Origin: Engelhardtia mirabilis
Lineage (GTDB): Bacteria > Planctomycetota > UBA1135 > GCA-002686595
Reading direction: 5' to 3'
Length of the DNA stretch: 64,000 nt
Assembly: GCA_007751255.1 (NCBI GenBank)
Contig: CP036296.1
Span: 496,001 to 560,000 of the forward strand
A program made the translations under genes and the position numbers. The number at the start of each line of letters is the position of its first letter. Position 1 is the stretch's first letter. Shown piece after piece: positions 34,212-43,500 of the stretch. The notes under the pieces were generated by a model, which did not search any database, was not told the DNA's origin, and saw only the letters and a program-made list of their open reading frames with translations.

Positions 34212-35339
34212 ATGGCTCACCCTCGACGATTGCCGCCGATCCGCGCCTTCGTGCTCTGCGTCCTCGCCAGCGCCTGCGCGGGAACACCCGAGTCGCACGT
34301 GTCCGCAGCGGGCTCCACGTCCCGCTCGCCGTCGGCCATGGTCGCACTGCGCTCCGACGCCGAGGCTGGCGACGCCGTGGCCCAGTTCGAGCTGGCTCAG
34401 GTCTACGACCTGGGCCTGGGCGTCCAGCGGGACCCGGCCGTAGCGGCCGAGTGGTACCGCCTCTCGGCCGTCAAGGGCATCTCCCAGGCCCAACACAACC
34501 TGGCCCTGCTCTACATCGCCGGCGACGGCGTGGTGCGGGACCTGCGGATGGCGCGCCATTGGTTGCTCGACGCGTCGGGCGGCGACCTGCCGGAGTCCCA
34601 GTACCTGCTCGGCTGCCTGTACCGCGAGGGTCGCGGCGGGCCGCGCGACTACCTGGAGGCCGCCGTGTGGATCAAGCGCGCCGCCGAGGCCGGCATGGTC
34701 GAGGCCCAGTCCGACCTGGGCCTGATGCTGCTGCGCGGCGAGGGCCTGACCCGCAACGAGGCCGAGGCCGGCAAGTGGCTCCGGCGGGCGGCCGAGCAGG
34801 GGGACGCCACCGCCCAGACGAACCTGGGGCTGCTCTACCAACGGGGAGTCGGCGTGGCTCCCGACCCGGTCCTGGCGGCCCAGTGGCTGGAGCGCGCGGC
34901 GGAGCAGGGCGTGGCCGTGGCCCAGGACCGGCTGGGGCTGATCTACGCCCGCGGCGAGGGCGTTCCGCGGGACGCGGCCCTGGCCGAACGCTGGCTGCGA
35001 CGCGCCGCCGACCAGGGCTCGGCCTCGGCGCAGTTCAACCTCGGCCTGCTCTATCTCCAGGGCGAGGGCGTGGTGCAGAACGACCTCGAGGCCGCGCGCT
35101 GGCTGCGCCTGGCCGCCGAGCAAGGCCTCGCCGCGGCCCAGGTCAAGATCGGCGCCATGTACGAGCACGGCCGCGGCGTCGCCCGGGATCCGGTCACCGC
35201 GCTGATGTGGTACAGCCTGGCCGCCGAGTCGGGCGAGTCCACGGCGATCGAGCGTCGCGAGGTACTCTCCGGCGCCCTGACGATGGACCAGATCGAGGCC
35301 GCCGGAGCCCGCGCCCGGTCCCAGGCCGGAGTGCTCTGA
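34212..35339 (+). CDS. Sel1-repeat lipoprotein
   Basis: 375 residues with lipobox LASAC (lipidated Cys22), followed by seven to eight Sel1-like repeats of about 36 residues spanning about 45-365. Repeats carry the A-x-x-x-L-G-x-x-Y-x-x-G-x-G-V pattern, for example AQTNLGLLYQRGVGVAPDPVLAAQWLERAA and AQFNLGLLYLQGEGV. Sel1 repeats are alpha-alpha protein-binding solenoids. No enzyme domain is attached, so it is probably an envelope scaffold or regulator. ATG at 34212 was chosen because it begins the leader; a GTG at 34167 is upstream in frame. Confidence 0.9.
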   Translation: MAHPRRLPPIRAFVLCVLASACAGTPESHVSAAGSTSRSPSAMVALRSDAEAGDAVAQFELAQVYDLGLGVQRDPAVAAEWYRLSAVKGISQAQHNLALLYIAGDGVVRDLRMARHWLLDASGGDLPESQYLLGCLYREGRGGPRDYLEAAVWIKRAAEAGMVEAQSDLGLMLLRGEGLTRNEAEAGKWLRRAAEQGDATAQTNLGLLYQRGVGVAPDPVLAAQWLERAAEQGVAVAQDRLGLIYARGEGVPRDAALAERWLRRAADQGSASAQFNLGLLYLQGEGVVQNDLEAARWLRLAAEQGLAAAQVKIGAMYEHGRGVARDPVTALMWYSLAAESGESTAIERREVLSGALTMDQIEAAGARARSQAGVL

Positions 35340-35526
35340 GGCCGACGCCCGTGCGGCGACGCTGGGCGGCGAAGCGCAGGTTGCACCGGTCGGCTGCGGC
35401 AGTCGGCTGCGACGTGCGCTCGGCGGCGTGGGGTCAAAGCGCCCCGGGCTAGCGCGAAGGGACTCCACATCGCGCCATCCTCAGACGCCACGACGCCACG
35501 CGACCGCGGTGGACGGAGGCGCGGCG

Positions 35527-37167
35527 CTACTGGGCGCCAGCCCAGTCGGGACAGTTGCCGGACAGCACCTGGTCGTTCCACGCGGCGATGCGGCGGCGAA
35601 CCCGGTCGCTGGCGCCCTTGAGTGCCGCGGGGTCGAGTGGCGTCGGGGCTCGCTCCTCGACGCCCGGCAGGAAGGTCACGCCGCTCGCCAGGACCTCCGA
35701 GCCCCGGGCGGCGTGAATCGCGTAGCCCATCGAGTCCTCTCCGAAGCGGAAGAAGACGACCAGTCGGCAGTTGTGGTTGAGGCCCGCCGGCGGACCCTCG
35801 AGGACCTCGGTGATGTGGTACAGCGCGGCCTGGTTGCGCGAGTCGTCCAGGACGTTGTTGAGGCCGGTCGGGTCGTAGACCGGGCCGCCGTATTCGTAGG
35901 CGGGCAGGCCGAAGGGGCTCGAGAAGAGCTCGGTCCCGGACGTGTTCGCGGCCAGCCACGCTCCAGTCGACTGACGCGCCAGGTCGGAAAGGGTGAACGG
36001 GTGCAGGTAGTCGGGTCCCCCGCCCGGCAGGACCAACTTGGTGAGGCTGCCTCGGAAGGCGAGCGCGCTCAGGACCGTGACCAGCCCGAGGCCCACGCCC
36101 GCGCGGAAGCGCTGCGGCAGGGGCGTGAGGCCGACCTCGAGCACGCGCTCCAACAGCAGCGCGGCCAGCGGGATTAGCAGCACGAGCGGCGCGACCAGGT
36201 ACCAGGGGTAGGGATCACCCAGGTCGATCAGCGAGTAGGCCGCGACGTGGATCGACAGCCAGCCGCCGATGGTCAGCAGGGGGATCGAACGCGTGCGGCG
36301 GGCGAGCAGCAACAGGGTCGAGCCCGCCGCGAGGTAGAGCAGGCGCGCCGGGTGTCCTTGGGCCAGGAGCCCGTCGAGGACCCACGTGCGGTCGAAGTGC
36401 GCGCTCTCGTGCACCGCGATCTTGGTCGCTGCGGCGCCGGGTACGAGGGTGCCGAAGTTGATCCAGAGCACCGCGAAGATCGGCAGGCTGGTCGCGACGG
36501 CGACGGCGGTCGCCCGCCAGGGAAAGCGCCGCTCCGCGAGCGCGAAGGCCGCCGCGAAGGCGAGCGCCGCCGCGCCGCCGTCGACCTTGTTGGCCACCAA
36601 CAACCCCAGGCACAGGCCGACCCAGACCTGCGAGCGGGAGTGCAGTGCCTGGAACAGCGCCGTCACCAGCAGAATGGTCAGCGGTGCCTCCAGACCGGTG
36701 ACCAGGTGCGAGGTGAGGAAGTTGTTCGTCACCAACGCACCGAAGGCGAAGACCGCCGCGGCCGCGCAGTGGTAGCGAACCAGCGCGTGGGTCAGAAGCC
36801 CCGCGGCAGCGGCCATGCAGGTGATGCCGATGGCCTGGACCGCCATCCAGGGCGCGATCCCGAGGCGCAGTAGGCCAGCCAGGAGCAGCGTGTAGAGCGG
36901 GTTCGACGCCCCGTTGATCGCGCCCACCGGGTCGTAGTCGAAGCCCGCGCCAGTGGCGACGCGCTCCGCGTAGCGCAGGGTGATCCCGCCGTCGTCGATC
37001 AGGCCCGTGGTCCTCGCGATCGTCGCCTGGAAGGCGAAGGCCGTCACGGCTGCGACGAGCGCCCAGGCCAGGGCAGCGCGCGGAGCCGCGCCGCTCGCGG
37101 GCTGCGAGCTCTGGGGGGCGGTTTCGGGGGCAGGCATCTCTTGGGGAGCGGTGGGGCTCGGAAGCAT
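35527..37167 (-). CDS. GT-C-like polytopic membrane glycosyltransferase candidate
   Basis: 546 residues with about ten hydrophobic helices (from about residue 33 to 385) and a soluble C-terminal domain. The early loop LIDDGGITLRYAERVATGAGFDYDPVGAINGASNPLYTLLLAGL matches the GT-C type catalytic loop (Asp-Asp, R-Y, NPLYT) of the ArnT/AftB-like or DUF2029 families, which move sugars from polyprenyl-phosphate carriers on the periplasmic side. The actual sugar is unknown. A second ATG (residue 11) is a possible start. It lies downstream of the fda gene, separated by a strong terminator. Confidence 0.78.
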   Translation of the reverse strand: MLPSPTAPQEMPAPETAPQSSQPASGAAPRAALAWALVAAVTAFAFQATIARTTGLIDDGGITLRYAERVATGAGFDYDPVGAINGASNPLYTLLLAGLLRLGIAPWMAVQAIGITCMAAAAGLLTHALVRYHCAAAAVFAFGALVTNNFLTSHLVTGLEAPLTILLVTALFQALHSRSQVWVGLCLGLLVANKVDGGAAALAFAAAFALAERRFPWRATAVAVATSLPIFAVLWINFGTLVPGAAATKIAVHESAHFDRTWVLDGLLAQGHPARLLYLAAGSTLLLLARRTRSIPLLTIGGWLSIHVAAYSLIDLGDPYPWYLVAPLVLLIPLAALLLERVLEVGLTPLPQRFRAGVGLGLVTVLSALAFRGSLTKLVLPGGGPDYLHPFTLSDLARQSTGAWLAANTSGTELFSSPFGLPAYEYGGPVYDPTGLNNVLDDSRNQAALYHITEVLEGPPAGLNHNCRLVVFFRFGEDSMGYAIHAARGSEVLASGVTFLPGVEERAPTPLDPAALKGASDRVRRRIAAWNDQVLSGNCPDWAGAQ

Positions 37168-37230
37168 GACATCCGCGCCCGGGACCGGGGCGTCAGCGAC
37201 CCGAATCCCCGCGCTCGGCGCTCAATCGAA

Positions 37231-37262
37231 GCGGCCCGGCGAGCGCATGCTCGCCGGGCCGC
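37231..37262 (-). terminator. hairpin terminator of the aldolase gene
   Basis: Perfect 14-bp inverted repeat (GCGGCCCGGCGAGC / GCTCGCCGGGCCGC) with a 4-nt loop GCAT, 30 bp after the fda stop codon. On the minus strand it is followed by TTCGATT rather than a long T run, so it is a strong hairpin with a weak tail. It separates fda from the GT-C gene. Confidence 0.7.
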
Positions 37263-37291
37263 CGCGCGCTCGGTCCGAGCCCGCGGAGCGC

Positions 37292-38182
37292 TCAGGTCTT
37301 CGACGCTTCGAAGATCGCGCCGATCGAGCTGTCGAGCATCCGATCGAACTCTTCCTTCGACTGCTTCGCGCTGAGGCCCTCGGACAGAGCACGGCTGAAG
37401 CTGGCGATCATGTTGTGGTTGCGTGCCAGGCGCTCGTTGGCCTCCTCGCGGCTGTAGCCGCCGGACAGGGCCACCACGCGCACCACGTTCGGGTGGTCGA
37501 TGCACTCCTTGTAGAAGTTGTCGACCTCGGGCAGGGTCAGCTTCAGCATCACCATCTGGTCGGGCTTGAGCGCGTTCAGGTGCTCGAGCAGCTCGGCCTT
37601 GAGCAGCGCCTCGGCCTCGGCCTTCTTGGGGCTGTGGATGTCGACCTCGGGCTCGATGATCGGCACCAGGCCCGCCGCGACGATGCGCATGCCGATCTCG
37701 AACTGCTGATCGACCACCGCCTTGATCCCGGCCGGGTTGTCGGTCTTGATCACCGAGCGCATCTTGGTGCCGAAGATGTCCGCCGCGTTGGCGCGCGCCA
37801 ACAGATCGTCCAGGTCAGGCATGGGCTTCATGACCTGCACCCCGTCAGCCTCGTCCGCCAGGCCCTTGTCGACCTTCAGGAACGGCACGACCTGCTTCTC
37901 GCTCCACAGGTAGGTCGCCGTCGGCATGCCCTGGACCTCACGGTCCATGGTGTTCTCGAACAGGATCGCGCCGAGGATGCGATCGCCGTTGAAACTCGGG
38001 CTGGTCATGATGCGCGTGCGCATCTCGTGGACCTTGGCGTACATCTCCTCGTCGCCGGAGTACTCGCTCGGCTCGACTCCGTAGAGGCCCAGGGCCTTGG
38101 GCGTAGACCCGCCGCTCTGGTCGAGGGCAGCGATGAACCCGTCCTGGGTTTTGACTTTCTGGAGTTGCTCTTGGCGGCTCAT
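37292..38182 (-). CDS. fda: class I fructose-bisphosphate aldolase
   Basis: Cleaves fructose 1,6-bisphosphate to dihydroxyacetone phosphate and glyceraldehyde 3-phosphate in the cytoplasm. 296 residues, the length of the Staphylococcus-type class I enzyme, and similar throughout: [57 protein letters not shown] and [16 protein letters not shown]. The Schiff-base lysine is Lys214 in MVMLKLTLP, by comparison with the known enzyme. ATG at 38182 gives the exact family N-terminus. Monocistronic, ended by a strong hairpin at 37231-37262. Confidence 0.95.
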   Translation of the reverse strand: MSRQEQLQKVKTQDGFIAALDQSGGSTPKALGLYGVEPSEYSGDEEMYAKVHEMRTRIMTSPSFNGDRILGAILFENTMDREVQGMPTATYLWSEKQVVPFLKVDKGLADEADGVQVMKPMPDLDDLLARANAADIFGTKMRSVIKTDNPAGIKAVVDQQFEIGMRIVAAGLVPIIEPEVDIHSPKKAEAEALLKAELLEHLNALKPDQMVMLKLTLPEVDNFYKECIDHPNVVRVVALSGGYSREEANERLARNHNMIASFSRALSEGLSAKQSKEEFDRMLDSSIGAIFEASKT

Positions 38183-38635
38183 GGGGGCTCGTGGGGGATG
38201 GGGTCGGCGGGACAGCGGGCGTGCGATTCTCGCGGAGTCGGGCGAGGCGGTCAACCGGCCGGACCGGCCGCGAGGGTCGCGAGGGAGGCCAGGGGCGGAG
38301 CCGCGGGGGACGGGGCGGCCCTGGACGGGTCGTGGGAGCGTCGTCAGCCACATGGACGGCTGCCCGGGGTGCATCGAATCGTGGGGCGGCGATCGAAATC
38401 TCCGCACCGGAGTGCTCGATCGACGCGAGCCGACCTGGGGGATTGAGTCCATCCGAAGTGGGCAGATTTCGGACACACCGGCGAGGCGATTGAAGCCCGT
38501 TCCGGGACTGCATGACCCGCGCTCGAGAATCTGATCGAAGCCGGCGATTGATTCCACTTCGCAGTTCGTAACTGACGAGTTCGCCGCTCGTAACCAACCT
38601 CAGAAGGTCTTGCCACTTTCAACGGAGGTAGAGAG
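38183..38635. other. long divergent intergenic region upstream of the Gly-rich protein gene
   Basis: 453 bp between divergent genes. The last 150 bp are visibly less GC-rich than the surroundings and end in a strong Shine-Dalgarno (GGAGGT at 38624-38629, 6 nt before the ATG), rare in this window. The repeated CGTAAC (about 38566 and 38589) could be an operator half-site. No gene supported. Confidence 0.5.
38624..38629 (+). promoter_or_regulatory. strong ribosome binding site
   Basis: GGAGGT, 6 nt before the ATG at 38636. It is a full-strength Shine-Dalgarno, unlike most genes here, suggesting high expression of the Gly-rich secreted protein. Confidence 0.85.
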
Positions 38636-39544
38636 ATGAAGCTCGCGACTCATGTTGCGCTCATCGGAGCGCTTGTCTGTTCCCTCTCACAACTCGCCGA
38701 AGCTCAGAAGAGCTACTACGACTATCCGAAGGGCTATCCATTCGGCGCCGATGGAAAACTCGGTGGGCCGGTCCATGGCTTCGACGGGTTTCCCGGAGAC
38801 ACGCCACCGGGGACCCCGGGAGCGCCAGCGGGCTGTCCTCCAAATGGTGGTGCCGGCGGCAATGGTTTCGGATTCGAGGGCCATGGTGGCGCCGGAGGCG
38901 ATGGCGCCGTTCCCGGCGGATCGGGCGGACCCGGTGGGATGGGAGCGGGATCGGGCAATGGCGGAATGGGCGGGAAGGGCGCCAAGGGTGGTCCTGGGAG
39001 TCCTGACGGGGGCGCGGGTGGGGCTGGAGGCGCCGCAGGTTCAGGCAACCCCCCGGGGGACGGCGGGGCCGGTGGCAAAGGTGGAGCCGGCGTCGGAGAT
39101 GGCGACGGTGGCGATGGCGGGACTGGCGGCAAGGGCGGGAACGGCACGCACACTCCCAGCGACGGTGGCTTCGATGGTGGCGAGGGAGGTGCGGGCGGCG
39201 CCGGTGGCGAGGCCGAAGGCTCTGGAGACGGGGGCGACGGCGGTGGCGGCGGCGACGGCGGATCGAGCATGGACGCTGATGGCGGCGACGGCGGGAAAGG
39301 CGGCGCCGGCGGCGATTCGAAGCACGGCAAGGGCGGAGACGGCGGCAAGGGCGGGAAGGGAGGGAACTCGCGCTGCAAGTCGGGCGGCGACGGCGGAGAC
39401 GGCGGTGATGCCGGAGCCGGCAAGCCCTGTCCGACCTGCGGACATCCCTCCGGATCGGGGAAGGCTGGCAAGGGGGGCAACGAGGGTGAGGACCCCTGGT
39501 TGAACGACGGTACGAAGGGCAGCGCGGGGACGGTGCCGCTTTGA
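38636..39544 (+). CDS. secreted Gly-rich repeat protein (PE-PGRS-like composition)
   Basis: 302 residues. A signal peptide (1-23, LAEAQ) is followed by a short Tyr-rich start (KSYYDYPKGYPFG) and then about 230 residues of (G-G-x)n repeats rich in Gly, Ala and Asp, broken only by short Pro/Ser/His stretches. Near the end comes GKPCPTCGHPSGSGKAGKGG with a CPTC pair. No enzymatic domain. Composition resembles mycobacterial PGRS and other extracellular Gly-rich adhesin or matrix proteins, a likeness of composition and not of descent. The very strong ribosome binding site suggests abundant production. It may be a structural cell-surface or matrix component. Confidence 0.8.
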   Translation: MKLATHVALIGALVCSLSQLAEAQKSYYDYPKGYPFGADGKLGGPVHGFDGFPGDTPPGTPGAPAGCPPNGGAGGNGFGFEGHGGAGGDGAVPGGSGGPGGMGAGSGNGGMGGKGAKGGPGSPDGGAGGAGGAAGSGNPPGDGGAGGKGGAGVGDGDGGDGGTGGKGGNGTHTPSDGGFDGGEGGAGGAGGEAEGSGDGGDGGGGGDGGSSMDADGGDGGKGGAGGDSKHGKGGDGGKGGKGGNSRCKSGGDGGDGGDAGAGKPCPTCGHPSGSGKAGKGGNEGEDPWLNDGTKGSAGTVPL

Positions 39545-39736
39545 TCGCCTCGGCTTCGCACGACAGCGACTTCTCGCGGCCCCCAGGATCGAGTCCGGCC
39601 GCGCGAGCCATGGACGGGAACTCCGCCCTCGGCGCTGACTACGCGCCCGCGACAGTCTGTCGCGACCCGCCCTACGGGACGCGCGCCCCCGTGGTCGATG
39701 CGAGGGTCGGTTCCCGAAGAGGAGCGGGAGCGCCCA

Positions 39737-41230
39737 ATGCATAGTCGCGCCATCGCAATCGCGTTGATCGGAGCGCCGTTCCTGGTCTTGGCGATGCTCC
39801 AGGTCGGTACGGGATCGAGCGAGTCGGTTTCCGCGTTTCCGTCACCCTCTTCTTCCGCGCGAACGATCCCGGGGGTTGCAGTTCTGGATGGCGGAGCGAT
39901 CCGCGTCGAGCCGCGGGTCTCACCTGGGACGAAGTTCCTCGCGAGTCACTCGGATCCAGCGGAGCCCACCGCAAGCCTGCTGGTTCGAGTCGACGTCGAC
40001 GACGAACTCCAGTCCACGCTTGTCGACGCGCGCTTGCTCCTTCTGCGGCCGGAGGCTGGGCGGTGGCTCGCGGTCGGAGGTCAGGTCCTTGGATCGGACG
40101 GGACCGCGGTGTTCGACCATCTGCGAGCGGGAACCTATCTCCCGGTCCTCGAACCCGACGACCTACCTCTGGAGTTGGCAGTCCCGGCGCGTCCGGGAGT
40201 CGATGCGATCAGGTGGCTCGGCGACGAGTACTGCTACCGTCCGGTCGAAATCGATCTTCATCCGGTCGAGCACGCGATCCGGCTGAAGCGCGCCGCTGCA
40301 CTGCAGGTCCACACGCCTATCGATGGCATCGGAGGCCTCGTTCGACTCGAGAGTCGCCGTGCGAGCCGGGTCTCGGACGTGCGCGACCAGCATGTCGGAT
40401 CTGGAGAGGTGGCGATCTTCGAGCGAGTCCCTCCCGGGCCATTCCGCTGCAGCTTCACACCTGGCGAGTACGCCTCGGTGTGTAGCGACTCCAGCGGTCG
40501 GGCCGCGGCGCTTGCGCCCACGACGCCAAGACCGATGGACGTCGATCTCGCGCCGGGCGGGCGGCAGGACCTCTACTTCACCATCCCGAACGGTCCCTAT
40601 CGACTGAGCGGGAGCGTCGTCATCGACGAGGGCGGGTCCGCGGCTGGCATTCCGCTCTTGGTCTACTACTCCCGAGAGAATTGCCCAGCAGGGGAGTCTC
40701 TGGCAGGGATGCAGGCCATCTGTCGCTGGTTGCGGACCGATGGGGAGGGGGCCTTCGCCGTCGATGGGCTGGAGTCGGGTACCTATGCGGTCCAGGTCGA
40801 TCCCTACGGGTACCTGCCCTATCGACCAGCGACCGAGAATCGACTGGCCCGTCCGGCCGAGTGCGTATCGGTGACGTTGAATGGCGCCACCGGATGGGTG
40901 GTCGAGTTGGAGCCGATCACCGTGGTACCGAGCCGCCCCTGCACGCTCCGGGGGCAGGTTGTGCTCCCGTCGCACGGCACGGACCTCGATGACGTGGAGC
41001 TCACGATCTGGCTCGAGCCCAAGTCGGTCGAGGCCTACAAGATTCGGAGCGGGGCCGAGGTCGAGTTGCAGGCGGATGGCAGTTTCGAGGCCGTCGTCGA
41101 GGCCCGCTGGGAGACGGCTTGGGTCGAGGTCGACGTGCGCGGCGACCGCGCGGGTCCCCGCAGCCGGGAGGTGCAACTGGGCCAGGGCGGCCTGATCGAC
41201 CTCGGACGAATCGAGACTCCCCGACGCTAG
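39737..41230 (+). CDS. exported beta-rich protein of unknown function
   Basis: 497 residues with an N-terminal hydrophobic leader (about 5-22). The mature part contains repeated beta-sandwich-like segments resembling carboxypeptidase-regulatory or SdrD-B-type modules: [67 protein letters not shown] and [21 protein letters not shown]. No catalytic motif seen. This is the same style of module as in the two sigma-fusion proteins of this window but without a sigma domain. ATG at 39737 begins the leader. Codon bias is weaker than in the metabolic genes that follow. Confidence 0.72.
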   Translation: MHSRAIAIALIGAPFLVLAMLQVGTGSSESVSAFPSPSSSARTIPGVAVLDGGAIRVEPRVSPGTKFLASHSDPAEPTASLLVRVDVDDELQSTLVDARLLLLRPEAGRWLAVGGQVLGSDGTAVFDHLRAGTYLPVLEPDDLPLELAVPARPGVDAIRWLGDEYCYRPVEIDLHPVEHAIRLKRAAALQVHTPIDGIGGLVRLESRRASRVSDVRDQHVGSGEVAIFERVPPGPFRCSFTPGEYASVCSDSSGRAAALAPTTPRPMDVDLAPGGRQDLYFTIPNGPYRLSGSVVIDEGGSAAGIPLLVYYSRENCPAGESLAGMQAICRWLRTDGEGAFAVDGLESGTYAVQVDPYGYLPYRPATENRLARPAECVSVTLNGATGWVVELEPITVVPSRPCTLRGQVVLPSHGTDLDDVELTIWLEPKSVEAYKIRSGAEVELQADGSFEAVVEARWETAWVEVDVRGDRAGPRSREVQLGQGGLIDLGRIETPRR

Positions 41231-41328
41231 GGATTCGGTCCGATGGCAGTCGCGGGGAGGCCTGGCCCCCCGCGCTGCTATCGTGCCGGCCGCGGGGACG
41301 TGGCGAAGGCGCCGCCCCGCCGCACCCG

Positions 41329-42846
41329 ATGACCAATCCCCACCAGATCGTGATTCTCGGCGCCAGCGGCGACCTCACCGCTCGCAAGCTGATGCCGGCA
41401 CTGACCAGCCTCTCCAGCCAGGGCAAGCCCAAGCAGGGCTTCTCGGTCCTGGGCGTGTCGCGGCGGCAGAAGACCGACGAGGCCTTCCGGGCGGAGGTGC
41501 GCGAGGCCCTGCCCGAGCGGCTGCGGACCGCCTTCGACGAGCTGGCGCCGCGCGTGGGTTACCACTCCGCCGATCTGACCCGCGAGGACGACCTGGCGGG
41601 CCTGCGTGCTCGCGTCGATGCCCTCCCCGGCGGTGCGGAGGCCGGGCGGCTGGTCTACCTGGCCCTCAAGCCCGAGCTGTTCGGTCCGACGATCGAGGCC
41701 CTGTGCCGCGGCGGCTTGATCGAGCGCCACTCCAGCGCCCACGAGGCCTGGCGGCGGGTGGTCGTGGAGAAGCCCTTCGGCCACGACCTGGCCAGCGCCC
41801 AGCAGCTCAACGCGGAGCTGCACCAGCACCTGGGCGAGGAGCAGCTCTACCGCATCGATCACTACCTCGGGAAGGAGACGGTCCAGAACCTGCTCGGCTT
41901 CCGCTTCCACAACGCGATCTTCGAGCCCCTTTGGAATCGCCACCACGTGGAGCTGGTGCAGATCACCGTGGCCGAGGACCTGGGCGTGGGCGGCGGGCGC
42001 GCGGCCTACTACGACACCTCGGGCGCCGTGCGCGACATGCTGCAGAACCACATGCTGCAGATCCTCGCGCTGGTCGCCATGGAGCCGCCGGCGTCCCTTG
42101 CGCCGGACCTGATCCGCAACGAGAAGGTCGCGGTCCTGCGCGCCCTGCAGAGCATCGACCCGCAGTTCGTGAATCGGGATTCGGTGCGCGGGCGCTACGC
42201 CGCCGGTTACGTGGACACGGTCCGCGTCGACGGCTACCTGGAGGAGGAGGGCGTTGCGGCCGACTCGAAGACCGAGACCTACGTGGCCGTGCGCGCCGGG
42301 ATCAACAACTGGCGCTGGAGCGGCGTGCCCTTCCTGCTGCGCCACGGCAAGCGGCTGCCCAAGAAGTCGACCGAGGTGCGCGTTCAGTTCCGGAACCCGC
42401 CGATCCAGCTCTTCAACCGGCCGGCGGACATGACCGAGCTCGAGTTCCGGCGTCAGCTGAGCGACGGCAGCCTGTGTCAGGTGCGTCCGAATGTGCTGAC
42501 CCTCTCGATCCAGCCACGTGAGGCGATTTCCCTCTCCTTCGGCGTCAAGCGACCCGGCAACGCGATGGTGATGACGCCGGCGGAGCTCGACTTCGACTAC
42601 CAGGAGCACTTCGGCGACGACAGCCCGGATGCCTACGAGCGCCTCTTGCTCGAAGCGCTGAAGGGCGACGCGACCCTGTTCCTGCGCTCGGACGAGATCG
42701 AGGCCAGTTGGGCCTGGGCCGATGGCCTGCTCGGCGCCTGGGCCGAGGGCGATGTGCCCGTGCACGACTACCCGGTCGGGAGCTGGGGACCCTCGTCGGC
42801 CGACGAGCTGTTCTACGGCTGCGAAGGTGGTTGGTCCCGTGGTTGA
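41329..42846 (+). CDS. zwf: glucose-6-phosphate 1-dehydrogenase
   Basis: First enzyme of the oxidative pentose phosphate pathway: glucose 6-phosphate to 6-phosphogluconolactone with NADP+ reduction, in the cytoplasm. 505 residues, normal length. It carries the nucleotide-binding [11 protein letters not shown] (11-21), EKPFG (148-152) and the active-site RIDHYLGKE (175-183). ATG at 41329 gives the canonical start; the frame is open 70 codons further upstream but without conserved sequence. The 3' end overlaps pgl by 8 bp, so zwf-pgl-gnd form an operon. Confidence 0.96.
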   Translation: MTNPHQIVILGASGDLTARKLMPALTSLSSQGKPKQGFSVLGVSRRQKTDEAFRAEVREALPERLRTAFDELAPRVGYHSADLTREDDLAGLRARVDALPGGAEAGRLVYLALKPELFGPTIEALCRGGLIERHSSAHEAWRRVVVEKPFGHDLASAQQLNAELHQHLGEEQLYRIDHYLGKETVQNLLGFRFHNAIFEPLWNRHHVELVQITVAEDLGVGGGRAAYYDTSGAVRDMLQNHMLQILALVAMEPPASLAPDLIRNEKVAVLRALQSIDPQFVNRDSVRGRYAAGYVDTVRVDGYLEEEGVAADSKTETYVAVRAGINNWRWSGVPFLLRHGKRLPKKSTEVRVQFRNPPIQLFNRPADMTELEFRRQLSDGSLCQVRPNVLTLSIQPREAISLSFGVKRPGNAMVMTPAELDFDYQEHFGDDSPDAYERLLLEALKGDATLFLRSDEIEASWAWADGLLGAWAEGDVPVHDYPVGSWGPSSADELFYGCEGGWSRG

Positions 42847-43492
42847 AGTCGTCACGGACGACCGGCCCCTCGAGGCGGCGGCCCAGCGCCTGGCGGCGAT
42901 GCTGACCTCGGTCGAGGGCGACCCGGTGCGCCTGGCGATCCCCGGCGGCTCGGCGGCCGCGGTCGCACCCCGTGCCCTGCAGATCGCGATCGCCTACGGC
43001 TTCGATGCGGGCCGCCTGGCCCTGACCTGGGTCGACGAGCGCTGCGTGCCCGTGGCTTCCGCCGACTCCAACCGCGGCGCCGTGCGCTTCGACCCGGCCC
43101 CCGGGCTGGAGTTGCCACTGTTCGTCGACGGTGAGGCTCCCGCCGACGCGGTCGTGCGCGTGGAGGGCGCCTTCGAAACGCTGTTCGGCGGCAGTCTCGA
43201 CGTGAGCCTGCTCGGCATGGGTCCGGACGGTCACGTGGCGTCGCTGTTCGTCGGCGGGCCCGAGCTCGCGGGAACGGTTGCCCACATCGCCGATAGCCCC
43301 AAACCGCCCGCCGACCGCATCACCCTCACCCGGCGTACCCTCGCCACCGCCCGGCAGACCCTCGTCTTCGCCACCGGCGAGGGCAAGCGCGAGGCGATCG
43401 AACGCCTCGTGGCCGGCGATCCGTCCCTGCCCGCCACCGGCCTGCCCGGCCTCGTGCTCGTCACCGATCTCACCCTCGGCCCAGACCTCTGA
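42839..43492 (+). CDS. pgl: 6-phosphogluconolactonase
   Basis: Hydrolyses 6-phosphogluconolactone to 6-phosphogluconate. 217 residues with the NagB/SOL-family motifs [55 protein letters not shown] and the [21 protein letters not shown] strand. No ATG is available: GTG at 42839 overlaps the zwf stop, and GTG at 42827 is an alternative. Position between zwf and gnd confirms the role. Confidence 0.93.
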   Translation: MVEVVTDDRPLEAAAQRLAAMLTSVEGDPVRLAIPGGSAAAVAPRALQIAIAYGFDAGRLALTWVDERCVPVASADSNRGAVRFDPAPGLELPLFVDGEAPADAVVRVEGAFETLFGGSLDVSLLGMGPDGHVASLFVGGPELAGTVAHIADSPKPPADRITLTRRTLATARQTLVFATGEGKREAIERLVAGDPSLPATGLPGLVLVTDLTLGPDL

Positions 43493-43500
43493 TTCCAGCG

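Noticed and set aside
38661-39611. Minus-strand Arg/His-rich frame and a Pro-rich frame antisense to the Gly-rich gene
   Set aside because: Mirror of GGC/GGT repeats. The plus strand has a signal peptide and a strong ribosome binding site, so these are shadows.
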